Shown piece by piece: positions 13,751 through 25,266 of a DNA stretch of 64,000 bases. The stretch is taken from positions 11,385,412 to 11,449,411 of the forward strand of contig JANVCC010000062.1 in assembly GCA_025345505.1 (NCBI GenBank), written 5' to 3'. A program made the position numbers and the translations under genes. The notes under the pieces were generated by a model. The model saw only the letters and a list, made by a program, of their open reading frames with translations. It searched no databases and was not told the DNA's origin. Within the stretch, counting starts at the first letter, position 1. Each line of letters starts with the position of its first letter. Origin of the DNA: Todiramphus chloris collaris. Lineage: Eukaryota > Chordata > Aves > Coraciiformes > Alcedinidae.

Positions 13751-16061
13751 TTGTTGCTATAAGGAGAAGCAGGTTCTGTTAGAATCATGGCCACCAGTAT
13801 CCATCCAGGACAGCAGGAGCCTGTGGTACAGTGCAGAGAGAGCCAGGCAGTAAACGAGTCAGCAGGATTTACCCCACTTGTTAAGGAGAATTGTTCTCTG
13901 ACACAAAGATGTAAGCACAAGTATCTCTGGGAGGTACCATGTTGTACTTTTGAAGCACACCAAAAGGTATTCATGGCAAAAAGTAGAGCCCATGCGGTCA
14001 TGGGCTGAATATCTCACTCACAGCACAGTCTGCATTCATTCAGCCGACTACATTGTTACCTTTTAGCACTTGACTTCTAAGAAGCTCTTTTGCCTCCTCT
14101 TAGGCAGACTGAGGAAGGGCAGGTACAGGTTAAGCGACACGTTGGCCGTGCTGCTGCTCCTGCACACCCCTGCACGGGTCAGCAGCGCTGCCCACCAGTG
14201 CCAGCCCCCATCACCTGCCCTCTCAGCAAACAGGAAAGAGGAAAGAAGGCTCTGGGGAAAGGACAACCTTCTCCATCTGCTGGGTGCAAAGCGACCGCCG
14301 CTCCTGTGCAGGAATCTGGGTCTTGCAATGACCCTGCCCGGGAGAACAGCTGAAGAACAACAACCCAGCCCTCGTAGTATTATGCAAAGAGACACCAAAG
14401 GATAGCTTGGCCACAGATGCTCATGTATAAAATAAAAATTGTGCCTGAGAAAGCCTCGTTTTCGTTTGCAAGTGATAGTTATCAAACAACACTCATTCTC
14501 CACAAAGACGTGCCTCTGCCTAACTCCGAGGGAGGAGGCGAGACTGATTAGCATTGGGATGAAACAGGTTGGCTCAAAACCCCAACCACCCTTTGGTGGG
14601 GGTTCTGAGGACTTCAAGGAGGGTTTGGAGATGAGAGCGAGTAAAGCTTAAAAGGACACTCTGAAGACCTAGAACTGCATATGATCAAAACCAAACTTTG
14701 TTTAGAAATTCCTCCTGATCCTCAAAAAAATCTCTCTGTCATCCAAAACAAGAGCTCACAATGCCAAATGATCTGCCTGATGTTCACCAGTCCTTGGGGT
14801 TTCTAAAAGTTGCAGGCATGTGAAGATAAACAACACGGTAACTTGCATTCATGTCATGCATCTGTGCTACTCTAGTTTGAACGGCCTATTGTAAATACGC
14901 TAAATGTACTCGGAGCACATTTCTGAAAATACAAACAAACCCCAAGTAACTGGGATCTGAGGGTGCCCCTTAAGAAAGACTAGAGGAAAATATCCTCTGC
15001 AGAGGTCCAAGTATGGTATTTGATTTGCAGCAGCACATCCCCTTCCATTATCTGTACAGCTGTGCCCATATCTGCATCAGCCTGAGTCCTTTTTCTAGCT
15101 CACTCTTGCCTTCTTCTCCGAGACCATCCATACATAGCAGAAGCCAACCTTCTTCACTGGACACATGATCTGGAGACTTTTCTTCACAGACACAAAATTC
15201 CTCCACCCCAGTCCCCCAAAGACAGAGAACAGAAAGGGCAAATCAGTCTGAGACACAATTTTAAAACCAAACAGCTTGGAAATCATTTCACTATTAAACC
15301 CAGGCTTGAAGGTCACCTGCATATTACCTTTAACACTTGCAGAACAGAAAAAGGAAGGTTTCAGAGGTTCTGAGTGCCTACAGCTGTCTGTGGTCTGTAA
15401 TGTCTAACATTTCTGTGCGCTCGCTCTCTCTGTGAGACTATAAATGAGCTACCATATGTGAGGCATGGCAATAAATGCATTAGCAACACATCTACCTTTG
15501 AGAGGGCATTGTTCCTTCTATTTCCAGCTTGCATTAATACCTCTCTCTTGCTCAGTTCACATAGTTCTTTCACAGAGAGGTATCATTAGCTTTTCAAGAG
15601 ACAAATAGAAGGGCATGCCTTTGAACTTGGATCAGTTCAGCACTATAAGGCATTATCCAGTAACAATCCGAGTTTTCTGAAACCTCAGGGGATCCAATGA
15701 CTTCTCTTACAAGCAGCTGCTAAGCAGACAATACTAGGCAACATTTACACCTTAACAAATGACTGTGTTCATTTTCCCTGTTCTGCGTGATTCTCCACCC
15801 AGTCGCATTCTTTTTAAAAACTGCAGCTTTCCCGTTACAGACAAATTCTGATTACAGCAGCCCATACCAGTAGAGTTATACCTACCGAGGAAAACACAGA
15901 CAGACTAGCGAATACACCTGACAAGAGCTCCTCGAGCACAGTTCTAAGTCGTGCCCTGAATTCCCTCTGTGGGATGCTGCCACTGAATCCAGCACCAAGC
16001 CGATACATTTCCCTGCTTTCCCATACAAACCACTAAGGTGCCTTCACCCTAAGGGCCTGAC
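13751..16061. other. Non-coding sequence with a GC-rich patch at 14.1-14.4 kb
   Basis: Positions 14090-14400 are GC-richer, and three sizeable frames overlap there: 184 codons on the minus strand (14063-14617) and two shorter ones on the plus strand (14070-14405, 14090-14353). Simultaneous openness on both strands points to a shortage of stop codons rather than to a gene. No protein motif is recognisable in any of them. The rest is ordinary AT-leaning sequence. Confidence 0.6.
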
Positions 16062-16130
16062 AACCCTGCCCAAGCTCACGCAGGCAAGGACTGAATTTAG
16101 GTCAGCTGGATGTGGTCCTTAAGGCTGCTA
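16062..16130 (+). mobile_element. MIR-like SINE 3' fragment (ancient relic)
   Basis: CCCTGCCCAAGCTCACGCAG (from about 16064) matches the familiar MIR segment 'ttgcccaaggtcacacagc' with a few substitutions. The following 50 bases keep spaced matches to the MIR tail (TTTAGGTC, GTCCTTAAGGC). There is no surviving 5' part. The assignment comes from recalled consensus, not from a search, and it would be a very old, immobile copy. Confidence 0.4.
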
Positions 16131-16914
16131 TTACATTTTTTTTTCCACAGGATAAGCCACTGAGTGGGGGGGAAGCTCTTGGTGTATCTCACAGCAGGCA
16201 AATAGCCTTCAGCTGTGGGAGGCATTAACATCAAGCCATTGAAGGCAGCAGAGCTGTAACAATTTACAGGGCTCTGCTCACAGGCCTGGGGTTTCTTGCA
16301 GGGTTATGTCCCTGTTTTGTTTGTTTTTTGGGGTTTTTTTAAAGGTCCATTACTGCTCAGTAACAAAGGGTAAATAAGTTGTATTAATGTAAAAACATTA
16401 AAGTGAAAACACATGCAGATAAGAAGAGCGGAAATGAATTATACAGATATTTGTACAGCAAATGGAATTTTTTTGTATGTATTGATCAGCATGCTTAAGA
16501 AATGATGAAAAAAATACTGAAATGTGAAATAGATTTTTAAAAGACACATCAGCAGCTGCAATTCCTCAGAGTTTCCAAAGTATGAAGTATCTAGATGTCT
16601 GCTTCAACTATGTGTTGGAAGATAAACAATGTAAGTAGATACTTGGGGTTTTTTTCTGAAGTCAAAATGATTGATTTTGCAGCTTGATTACTGCTGAAGT
16701 AAGCCTGCGAGATTTTTCCGTAATTTCACTGCCACAGATCAAGAGAAAGCACATTAAGGTTAACAAGTGTTATGCTCAATAATCTTAATCTAAGAGTCAA
16801 CAAGACTGACCCACATATTTTCAGAAGGATTTAGTTGTAAATGTGAGCTTCATTGCTAAAAAAAAAAAAATAAGTCGTTAGCTCAAATACCTCAAGATCT
16901 CTTTTCTTTACTAG
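16131..16914. other. Non-coding sequence, nothing recognised
   Basis: AT-rich sequence with a G/T-biased run near 16316-16341 and a 13-A run at 16858-16870. No gene-like frame is present. Confidence 0.6.
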
Positions 16915-16996
16915 TCAGGATGGAAAGATACTCAGAAAAAAAACATGAATTTGTATTCAGGATGGAAAGACACTTAGAAAAGACATGAATTTGTAC
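16915..16996. repeat. Tandem duplication, two copies, 42-bp period
   Basis: Copy 1 runs 16915-16956 and copy 2 runs 16957-16996. Both start TCAGGATGGAAAGA and end ACATGAATTTGTA. Copy 2 is 2 bp shorter in its A run and differs at a few other positions. The junction is exact. This is a fairly recent local duplication by slippage or unequal exchange and has no open frame across it. Confidence 0.93.
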
Positions 16997-18052
16997 TCTG
17001 TCCAAAGTGCTCTTCTGCTTCACAGCCCACTTAATGATAAAATCCTCTGTAACTTGCTGGTTCATTAAAAAAAAAATCATCTTACATTCATCTTATGCCA
17101 CCCATCCTTCTGAAACAAATCCAAAGCAGTCCAAGTTTTGTCAAAAAAGTGTCCCATTAGGCTCCCAGGAGTTTATAACAGGCATGTTTCCAACATGATT
17201 CTCTCCAGGGAATGTTAAAATATATCCTAATGTTATTCTTTTTAATAAGTCTGGTAATTTCTACCTTTAGGCTTACCTGTTTTATCTCCTCTTTGCACTG
17301 AAGTAAGAGCACACAAGGCCAGGTACTGCTTCTCAGGAGCAAATGGCTGCTCTAACCTTGACTTGATCATTTATGGCTGTGACCACACCTGGAAGCTGTA
17401 ACCCAGCATGGGCCCTCCTCAACTCTCTTTTCTCTTGCAGTTAGTCCTATTTTCTTTTTTTCTCATCTATATAAAGCTTTGGAAAAAAAAAAAAATTATT
17501 GGTTAAAAAACCTAAACTGCATTACTAACGCAGTAGCATAGCTTAGCTTGCACAGCCCACACATCTGAAAATAAGAATTCCTTGTATTCAAAGAACTTTT
17601 TTTTTTTTTTTTTTTTAAAAAGAGAAGTATGATTATCACAGTGGACTAAATTTAATTCTCATTTCCTTATGGGATATGCTTACTTTGGACTAGAAACTGG
17701 GATTCATCTCATCAGATTTAAACATCTCTATCTGACTTGGTTGTCAAGGCTCCTTTAGTAATCAATGCAAATTAAAGTTGCTCTTCTAGGGCAGGATTAT
17801 TTTCAGACTGAAGCAGACACTTGAAGAAAGTTAGGTGAAGAACATCTATTTCTCTTGGGAACGCCAAGCTGACTAACTCAGATGTAGACAATAGCCTTGT
17901 ACACGCATAAAGCTAACAGAATTAACTCCACCCAGATATGATCTGTGGTATACAAAACGTTGCTTATGAACTGTAACAAAAATGCCCAAAGTGTGGAAGA
18001 GCTGGTTATCCACAGTAGACATTCAGGCTAATTCTAAATACAAATGGCAGGT
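16997..18052. other. Non-coding sequence with a 20-T run
   Basis: No gene is recognisable. A run of 20 T lies at 17597-17616 and a 13-A run near 17484-17496. A POU octamer ATGCAAAT lies at 17765-17772. The frames at 16892-17342 are short and overlap on opposite strands. Confidence 0.6.
17597..17616 (+). repeat. Poly-T run, 20 bases
   Basis: An uninterrupted run of 20 T is followed by AAAAAGAGAAG. No element head is recognisable next to it, so it is not called as a retroposon tail. Confidence 0.95.
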
Positions 18053-18093
18053 ATTATGCATTAATAAGTAATTATTAATGCATTAATAATGCA
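18053..18093. repeat. AT-rich palindrome cluster
   Basis: Positions 18071-18090 are a perfect 20-bp palindrome (ATTATTAATG joined to CATTAATAAT). The 11-mer TGCATTAATAA occurs at 18057-18067, again at 18079-18089, and in reverse complement at 18072-18082, so three copies alternate in orientation within 34 bp. The core contains ATTAAT-type homeodomain sites. It could be a DNA-binding site array or a hairpin-prone sequence; nothing else in the flanks decides between these. Confidence 0.85.
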
Positions 18094-21021
18094 CTTCTTC
18101 CCACTCTGGGGAAGTTGAAGCTCTTCTTGTATTTTAGAAGAGGGGAGATGCCTAGGTGAATAACCTAAGGAGAGGACAATAGGCATAGAGTGTCCTAATA
18201 GCTTAACTGAGGAACTTTGTTCCAAGAAAAAACTGCACATGCTCCAGCACCGGGTGATTCTGGTACCCCTGAATCTCTGTATGCTCAGAATATTTCCCAG
18301 GCTTCCAAGACTAAATCCAGAGGAAATCATTTTGGTGTGAGGATGTGAAATTATTACCACCAGCCAGCAGCTGGACAGTATTTCCACAGGGAACACTGCA
18401 GAAGCTGAATCACAGGCATGGTGCTCAGAAAAGCTTTCCTCATCTTGGATCTCTTTGGTACCGATAGAAACTATAGACTGAGACAAGTGTTTCATACTCC
18501 TTTTTATACAATTTTTATTTGGGAGGCTGGGAGAGGAAATAATGTGAGCTTTATGCCAAAGGTTATGCAGCTGCAGCATAAAATCTTGATGTTTTCAGAC
18601 TCTAGTCAGAAGAATCCCAAGGAAAAAATTGTGGGACTGGCAACAAGAAGGAAGATGAGAAGTGGAATGCAAGATAAGAATTAGGGGAAAAACGTGATTC
18701 ACTAGAAAATGATGCTGCACAGTTGTTATGGGCTTTAAGGAGAAATTATGGAGCCATATTTCTACTGCATTTGTTCATCCACGATATTTTAGAGTTTTGT
18801 ATCAACATGACACTGCCAGAGTACTTTAGAGCTCCAAGAGAAAAAAACCCACTGAGTTTCCTGTATCGTGATGTCTGTGGTTTTTGGCAAATTAATATCT
18901 GAAGATATTTCACACAGAACCCACTTTTTTGTTCTACTCCTCCAACTACAAGCTTACTCTGCTTGTGGGCTCTTTTTGCAATACCTTACAACTGTAAATA
19001 CAGAGGTAGCCAAAAATGGAAGCACTGTCTTCACAGCTTCTGAACAAGAGACATTCTGACTAATACTCAAAAGGCTGTGCTACCACAAACCCCTGAACTG
19101 AGCCCAAATCACCTCTGCATTGCTGCTGTAATGTTCTAGCTACACATCAACGTCATGTTCTCGCTATAGGGCAAGTGGCTGCTTTTCCCCCTGTAATGAT
19201 AACAGAACTTCCTAATTCCTTCTGAAGAAGACACACAGGGACTCTCCACATTATGCTATGAGGATGGGGTCACTTGCATTACTTGCTGTGTCTGTAGTTT
19301 ACACTTTTCAATTAGGAGGTAATCAGCATGCCATTATGAGTAAAAATTGTTGGAATGACCTTTGGACTATTTTTTATCTGGTGAATCCCCAGGGGCAGCT
19401 TGATTGAAGGAATGACAAGAGAATGAGCTGAGCTAGACTCGTGATAAATAAGAACAATTATCACACTTATTATCTGATAAATAATGTATCATGATTTGCC
19501 ATTAATCCATCACAAAACACCTACTTCAGGAAAAAGCCTGCAGCCTGTCTTCCTTTTATGCATCTCCGCTTAGTATCAGGTATTTGTGCTAAAGGAACAT
19601 AAAAGGAGTGTTTACTCAGAAGCAGAGAGCCGCCTCTGCATCCTTGATCATTTCAATCAGGGAGGATGAATTATGGCCCTCATAGAAGCAACAAATTGAT
19701 TCTTCTGACTTACTGCTGCATGTTTAAGTATCAGAGACCCATCACAGGAAAAGGTACTAAACACTCTGACCCTCTAGCTCTGAAAAGGCTTCAAAGCACT
19801 TCACACATTACAGAGATTATTCTCCTTCTTTCATGGGTAAGTGCACTAAAATAGAGGACAGGCAGGCCAGTTTTTTTCCAAATGCAGTGCCTGAACAGGG
19901 GGACCCAGACTCAGGGATTTTTCCAGGGACTCCCATCTTTGCCTCTTCCCAGCTTGTGGGTCCTCACCCGGGCCACCGGGACAGATCAGGATATTATATT
20001 GCACACATCTAACACATCTTAATCACACATGAGTCAGCACTGATAGCCATTTTCCATAGGGTACATCAGACACTGCCCCACAGTCAGCTGAGCTGTAATT
20101 GCTGCAGGGCTCAGGGGCACTGGGCTAGAAAAGATAATCTCTATTTCTGTCTGATTTTATTCTCTCCACATCTGTGACTGAAGCTCTTCACATTCTAGTA
20201 TCCTAGATGGACCCCTACACAAAATGTTCAGACTTCTGAGTGAAGTATCACCATTCATGGCAGACTCCCAACCTTAATGTAAGTGGCTTGATTAAAACAC
20301 AGAAAAAATCCACACCAAAGCCAGCACAAAACCAGATTGTACACTCCTGTCCCTGCTACGGTGATCTGGCCTAATAAAGGTCCCTTTGCCCAAATGAGGT
20401 CAGTGTCTGGAGATTAAGCCCAGAGTAAGAACTCACCAGCTAAATAATACTGTCCTCTAGCAAAAAATAATACTGACTGAACATGAATTTACTAATCAGC
20501 ACTCAGCAAATGCTGAAACTATACATAATCCTTCCAAATGCAGGAAGGCAAGACAAAACATTTTCCTGCTACAGGCTTTCATTACAGAAATTCCAACAAC
20601 CAAAAATGCATTTTAGACACACTCCAGCCAGGTCCACTGACCTGGACTTTTTGAAAACTCACTACCTTTTTCTCAGGATATTTAATTTATTGACCAACGT
20701 TATTTTTTAAAGCATATGGTTTTCTTTTCCTTGCTTTGTTTTGTTGTTACTATTAATAATTATTTTCCTTTCAACTTATTTTTGCCCCATTATAGTTCTG
20801 GGTTTGAAAGTTGACACTTAACAGCTGTGAATATTTGCTCTGGCATTTCAAAAGTCCTGACAGCTGGTCCTCATTTTTTTCAGTATTTTCTTCATAAATT
20901 TCATAACATTTCTTTTCCATCTTCACATTTCTTCTTGTGTGCCCCTGATCCTCCTAAAACTGTGCTTTACCTCCACACCATAAACAATGAAGTTCTAAGT
21001 AAATCCCCAAGTAGTGAAGCT
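18094..21021. other. Non-coding sequence, nothing recognised as a gene
   Basis: A 172-codon minus-strand frame (18061-18579) gives no recognisable protein. GTGATAA (19441-19447) and TTATCAC (19458-19464) form a short inverted repeat in an AT-rich patch. A faint MIR-like stretch at about 19755-19850 is listed separately. The final 300 bases lead into the GA microsatellite. Confidence 0.6.
19755..19850 (+). mobile_element. Possible MIR-like relic (weak)
   Basis: TTCAAAGCACTTCACACATTA near 19790 follows the pattern of the MIR segment 'ctaagcgctttacatgcatta', and ATTATTCTCC follows where the consensus has 'tttaatcctc'. Downstream resemblance is poor. The assignment is tentative and based on recalled consensus. 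Confidence 0.25.
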
Positions 21022-21131
21022 AAAGGGAGAAAGAAAAAGAGAGAGAGAAAGAGAGAGANNNNNNNNNNAGAGAAAGAGAGAGAAAGAGAGAGAAAGAGAG
21101 AGAAAGAGAGAGAAAAAGAGAGAAAGAGAGA
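21022..21131 (+). repeat. GA-rich microsatellite, unit about GAGAGAAA, with internal gap
   Basis: An all-purine tract of about 110 bp is made of 8-bp units of the GAGAGAAA type plus some GA and GAAAAA interruptions, with no pyrimidine on the plus strand. Long purine mirror repeats of this kind can adopt triplex (H-DNA) structure. The tract is interrupted by unknown bases at 21059-21068, so its real length is uncertain. Confidence 0.95.
21059..21068. other. Assembly gap, 10 N
   Basis: Ten N lie inside the GA microsatellite. The small round number suggests a placeholder rather than a measured gap, so repeat copy number and any reading frame crossing it are meaningless. Confidence 0.97.
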
Positions 21132-23772
21132 TCACTAGTGGAGAGAAAAAGTTGTTTTCCTTTCCAAAACATAGAACTATACAGCTGTTTCAACTACTGT
21201 GTTTTCAAGTCTAATCCAGAACTCAGCACGATCACTTGAAAAGGATATTTGAACATAGGCTTTCAGGAAATATTCACTTTTAGGTAACCTGCACACAATC
21301 AGAAAGCAGAAGAGGACCACAGAGAGGAGAATACTAAGGAAAAGGCACCCGGCTACCGTAGGAAAGGACCAGAAAAACAGAGGTAGAGCAGAGCAAGAGT
21401 CTTAAGGGAAGTTTTACCTTAAATTTGACTATTCCATAATCTAAACACAAAAAACCCTCACAGCAGTTAACCTGGAAAGGGAGGCTGATTCATTAGGGAT
21501 CTCTCCCCCAAACCAACCCCATGCCTTATTTTGAGTTCTGAAAATGGGAGTTCAAAAAATATCCAATATTTTACAATGACACTGTCACCTTTCCTGCAGG
21601 TGTTCAGTGGGATCTTCTCAATGGTTGAAGTCTTGAAGGCTTCATGGCCAAACATACAGAATCTTAAGGATGAAAACTAATTTTTTAGACCTTTTACTTC
21701 TTTGTTGAGCTCCTAGCTTCTTAGAAATCTTTTTTTGTTTGAGGATTAGCTTGCTGTTAAACACTCTTCATCAATAATCTGGCACAGCTGGAGTTTTTAT
21801 TTAATGAGCTGCATTGATCATCAATCAAATATCCTAGAGCTCCATTTTACTGAAAGAATGACACTTTTATTTTGCGTACAACAGTTACAGTTACACTAAA
21901 TGGGTAAACACATTTTTGAGGGAGTGAGATAATCTGAGCAATAAATCCAAGATAGCCACGTAAAGGTAAGTATTTTTCCTGTTTAAGTACCTGTATTCAC
22001 AGTCACATTCCTGTTTCTCTGTTCAGCACTCCTAAAGTATCAGATTATGGATTTTTCTGGGACTGCCCTGTGCCTCAGTATGCTATTTCTGGCTTTTGCA
22101 TTTGAGCAAAGCTTATTCAGCCACTCAAGACAAGTATTTCTGTTCTTTTTTGCTAATGTATCATCAATGCTAAAGGTTGAAAACAGAAATCTGGTAATAA
22201 ATGGAAAATTTTGTAGAGAAACCTGAATCTGGTTATCCTTAAAATACATGCAACTTTAGGGTATTTCATTTGGCCTCCATTTTCATCAGCATCCTCCACG
22301 TTTTGTGCATGGGACCTTTTCCTTCACAGGGAAGGTTCTGGAGAGCCCAGCTGCATGGTGGAGGCCCTTAACTCCCAGACCATGACCAAAGCAGTCAAGT
22401 GCAACCCCGTGATGACAAATAAAACCAACAAACCACTCTACCTAGAGCCTGCTGGGGTAATTCTTCTTTCTAAAATTTCCTGGAATATTCCCACAGTAAA
22501 GCCCCAAATCCATTTTGGGCTAGACCGATAACACTGTCTCAGCTTTGAGGAGAAAAAACAGGTAGAGGTGAGGCAATTTTGTCCATGTATTGACTAATGA
22601 AGGAAGGTAATCAGGAATTTGAAGGCAGACAGCACTGCCAAAGCAGATGAGCAGGCCCTGGCTGAGAAAGGCACTTCTGTTGCTCCTTGCTTGTAGTGCT
22701 ATTATTCTCACATTAAAATCCAGCAGGGGAAAATACTGAAGCAGAATGAAGCAGACATTGCTAAAAGGCAAAGAGAGGGGCAAAAAAAAAGAAAGTTTAC
22801 TAAGAAAACATGGTCTGGTAGAGCAATGGAAACCGAGCAGCTCTTACTTAGGGCACCCTGTGTCTCCAGCGAAGCGCTGCGCCTCGCAGCCCCGACTGCC
22901 ATTGAATGGGGTTCAGCTGCAGTTGGGCTTATGGGATCCGACAGTGCACAGCATCTCTTGACACATTGCCAGCACCCCGATAGTCAAGCTGGGAAGCAAA
23001 AGAACAGCATGAAAAGCTGGTGTTTTTGTATGCACACACGCAAACAAAAAAAATAAGAAACGTGACATCACTGCAAACTACAGGCTAAAGATGTTTTACA
23101 TAAAGCAAAGAACTGAAAAGATGAGTGACAGGAGAAAAAAAAAAAAGTGTATAAAATCAGGAAGCCCACATTAGAAGGATCCCAGAGTTTTTAAAGATCT
23201 AGTAGAAGGAATAGCTAGTGGCAATGACTACCTAAAAGCCTTTGAGAACAGGTCCAGTGTCTAAGGGCTGCACTGAAGGAAATAAACTTCCCATCTTTAG
23301 GAAGGAAAACAATTAAAAAGACCAGAAATCAGAAACTCATGGTCCAGTTATTGACAGATGTGCAACCACAGCATCTTTGAAGTGTGTTAGGAGAAAACAG
23401 ATCTAACAACCTGGACAGTAAAAAATGGGGGAAATGTTGAGTAATGAGGGGTAGGAAGAAATAACACTGCCCAGACACTGTTCCCTTGCCATCATAGTGA
23501 CATCAGCTGTGTTACTAAAAGTAACATTCATTAAAGTAGAAAAACTTATCATTCATTAAGGTAGAAAATATTTAACTAAACACTAAGACCAAAAATTGCA
23601 GCCCTCTTATGTCCTTGCCATTCTGCCTGCGCTCAGCAAGCCATTGAACACAGTGGGATTATTTAATTATTTCAATTCTGATTTTCAGTGTTTGACACGA
23701 CACATCACTTTCATTTTTATCCTCTTCAAAATTAATGATGCAGGACAGTTGGCAATGCAACGAGCTGCTGAG
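21132..23772. other. Non-coding sequence, nothing recognised
   Basis: Only short frames (under 90 codons) are present. A small CpG-containing cluster (5 CpG in about 40 bp) lies at about 22868-22900. Two copies of a 19-bp phrase beginning CATTCATTAA lie 25 bp apart at 23525 and 23550. A runs occur near 22780 and 23132-23143. Confidence 0.6.
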
Positions 23773-23786
23773 CCAGCAGAGGGAGC
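23773..23786 (+). promoter_or_regulatory. CTCF-like motif
   Basis: CCAGCAGAGGGAGC matches the vertebrate CTCF core CCASYAGRKGGCRS at 13 of 14 positions; the C at position 12 is replaced by A. A single motif match has a high false-positive rate, so binding is only a possibility. Confidence 0.3.
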
Positions 23787-23984
23787 AAAGAAGGGTGGGT
23801 CATTCTCTCTGGAGTTTAATTCCAACTAAAATATTAACAGCAGACCAAAATAAAAAAAAAATTAAAACCTTTACAAGATTATAGATTACATTAGACTGCA
23901 TTTTAATTCTTTTTTTGATAGACTGCGAATTAGAGCAAAAGCTAAAATTGCAACCATTTTCATAAGACCAGGATTTTCAGCACC

Positions 23985-24065
23985 TCTCTGCCTCAGTTTG
24001 GACTTGTAAAATGGGAGACATAACACTTGTTTGCTTCATAATACTTGTGTTGGGGAAAATATGTC
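23985..24065 (-). mobile_element. MIR-like SINE fragment, reverse orientation
   Basis: GCCTCAGTTT (23990-23999) and TGTAAAATGGGA (24005-24016) reproduce, in order and close spacing, the reverse complement of the MIR segment 'tcccattttaca...aaactgaggc'. The next 40 bases keep matches to the expected continuation (CTTCATA, TTGTGTTGGGGAAAAT). This is the best repeat match in the window. The copy is old and partial. Identification is by recalled consensus; a RepeatMasker-type search would confirm it. Confidence 0.6.
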
Positions 24066-24829
24066 CAGATTGTCAAAGTTTCCAATGTTACAGGCTGGGG
24101 AACAGTAAATGTTCCTTAGCTCAGCTGGATGTGACCCTGCCGACTGCAGCCACTGAAGTGATAAAACAGGATTTGGTCTGGTGTGTCAACATCAACCTGG
24201 TGCTCCTGACATCATCTGCTCAGCAACACCATCAGCACAAGATTTTCAAGTAGCTTTAGGCAGAATTCATTATTGCTCTCTTATGCTGGCTCAGCCAGTG
24301 CCAAATGACTGCAAAATATCTGTAAGGTCTGGGTTTGGGGCTTTTCAAAGGGGGCTCCTGGCAGGAAACCTGAGAGTTGGTGCCAGGTCAAGAAGGGGAA
24401 TAGAGAATATGACATGATGAGGAGAAGGTGCAGCTATAGATGCCCTGGCTACACCCCAGCTCTGGTTCTGTGCCACCCATATCAAGTAGGGTATCATTTA
24501 GGGGAGCAGAAAGAGCTACCATGGCAACACAGGAACAGGAGAGGAACAAGCTGCCTCACTCAGACCTTTGCCACAGAGTGTGGAGAGCACAGGCATGGAC
24601 TACAGTAACTGGCTCCTCCAGCAGTTCTGCTGAGCTGCTAACATCAGGGTCTGCTGTCACTAGCACATCCATACTTGCAGGCCTAATCTGACAGACAAGA
24701 AATTGAACCTGAAATGAATCTTCCGCTGATGCTTCTTTTCATCAGCTTGCATTTCATTAAATGTCACTCATTTGCATTGCGTGGCACCACGTTACTATAC
24801 TTACCCTGCCATTAATTGCAGGGCTGGGG
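24066..24829. other. Non-coding sequence, nothing recognised
   Basis: Short overlapping frames only. An octamer ATTTGCAT lies at 24770-24777, shortly before the tandem duplication. No element or gene boundary is visible. Confidence 0.6.
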
Positions 24830-24952
24830 CACAGCAGCAGGGCAGCCTGCTGTCCTCTCTGCCTACCTGGGAAACTCCAGTACCCACAGTGAGTGCACAG
24901 CAGCAGAGCAGCCTGCTGTCCTCTCTGCCTACCTGGGAAACTCCAGTACCCA
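24830..24952. repeat. Tandem duplication of a 57-bp segment, 66-bp period
   Basis: Copy 1 (24830-24886) and copy 2 (24896-24952) are 57 bp each and differ at one base (GGGCAG versus GAGCAG). They are separated by 9 bp. The near identity indicates a recent event. The shared segment starts CACAGCAGCAG and ends CTCCAGTACCCA. Frames run through both copies on both strands (24772-25005 plus, 24801-25115 minus) and so show peptide duplication, but the proteins are not otherwise recognisable. Confidence 0.95.
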
Positions 24953-25234
24953 TACTGGCTGGAGGAGCTGCAACCAGAAGGAATAGCATCCAGAAGCCCT
25001 TGTAGCCTCCAAGTAGATGGAGTGTTAGTAGACAGAGACTCTTAAGTGTATTTTGGGATCTCGAAAGTGTCACTATGGGTGACAACTCTGCAGTCAATTG
25101 CTCTTTTGGCCTCATTGTCTTTTTCTTCTCTAGTGTCTCCTAACCTGCCTGTCTGCTGACTTGCTCTGCTTTTAGCACAACATTTGAAACAGGAACGGTT
25201 CAGCCTACAAAGTCTGAAAAGCACGACAGCTTTC

Positions 25235-25263
<29 letters not shown>
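25235..25263 (+). repeat. Poly-A run, 29 bases
   Basis: An uninterrupted run of 29 A. I looked upstream for a retroposed gene or SINE head and for target-site duplications and saw neither, so it is called only as a homopolymer. Confidence 0.95.

Positions 25264-25266
<3 letters not shown>

Noticed and set aside
14063..14617. 184-codon minus-strand frame
   Set aside because: Two other frames are open on the opposite strand across the same GC-rich patch, and the translation has no recognisable motif.
18061..18579. 172-codon minus-strand frame starting from an AT-rich palindrome region
   Set aside because: No family resemblance, and its end falls in the palindrome cluster. The length is within chance for six frames over 64 kb.
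20827..21214. Arg/Glu/Lys-rich repetitive protein frames
   Set aside because: They are translations of the GA microsatellite and cross the N gap.
25042..25263. Processed pseudogene ending in the 29-A run
   Set aside because: No coding similarity upstream, no polyadenylation signal just before the run, and no target-site duplication seen.
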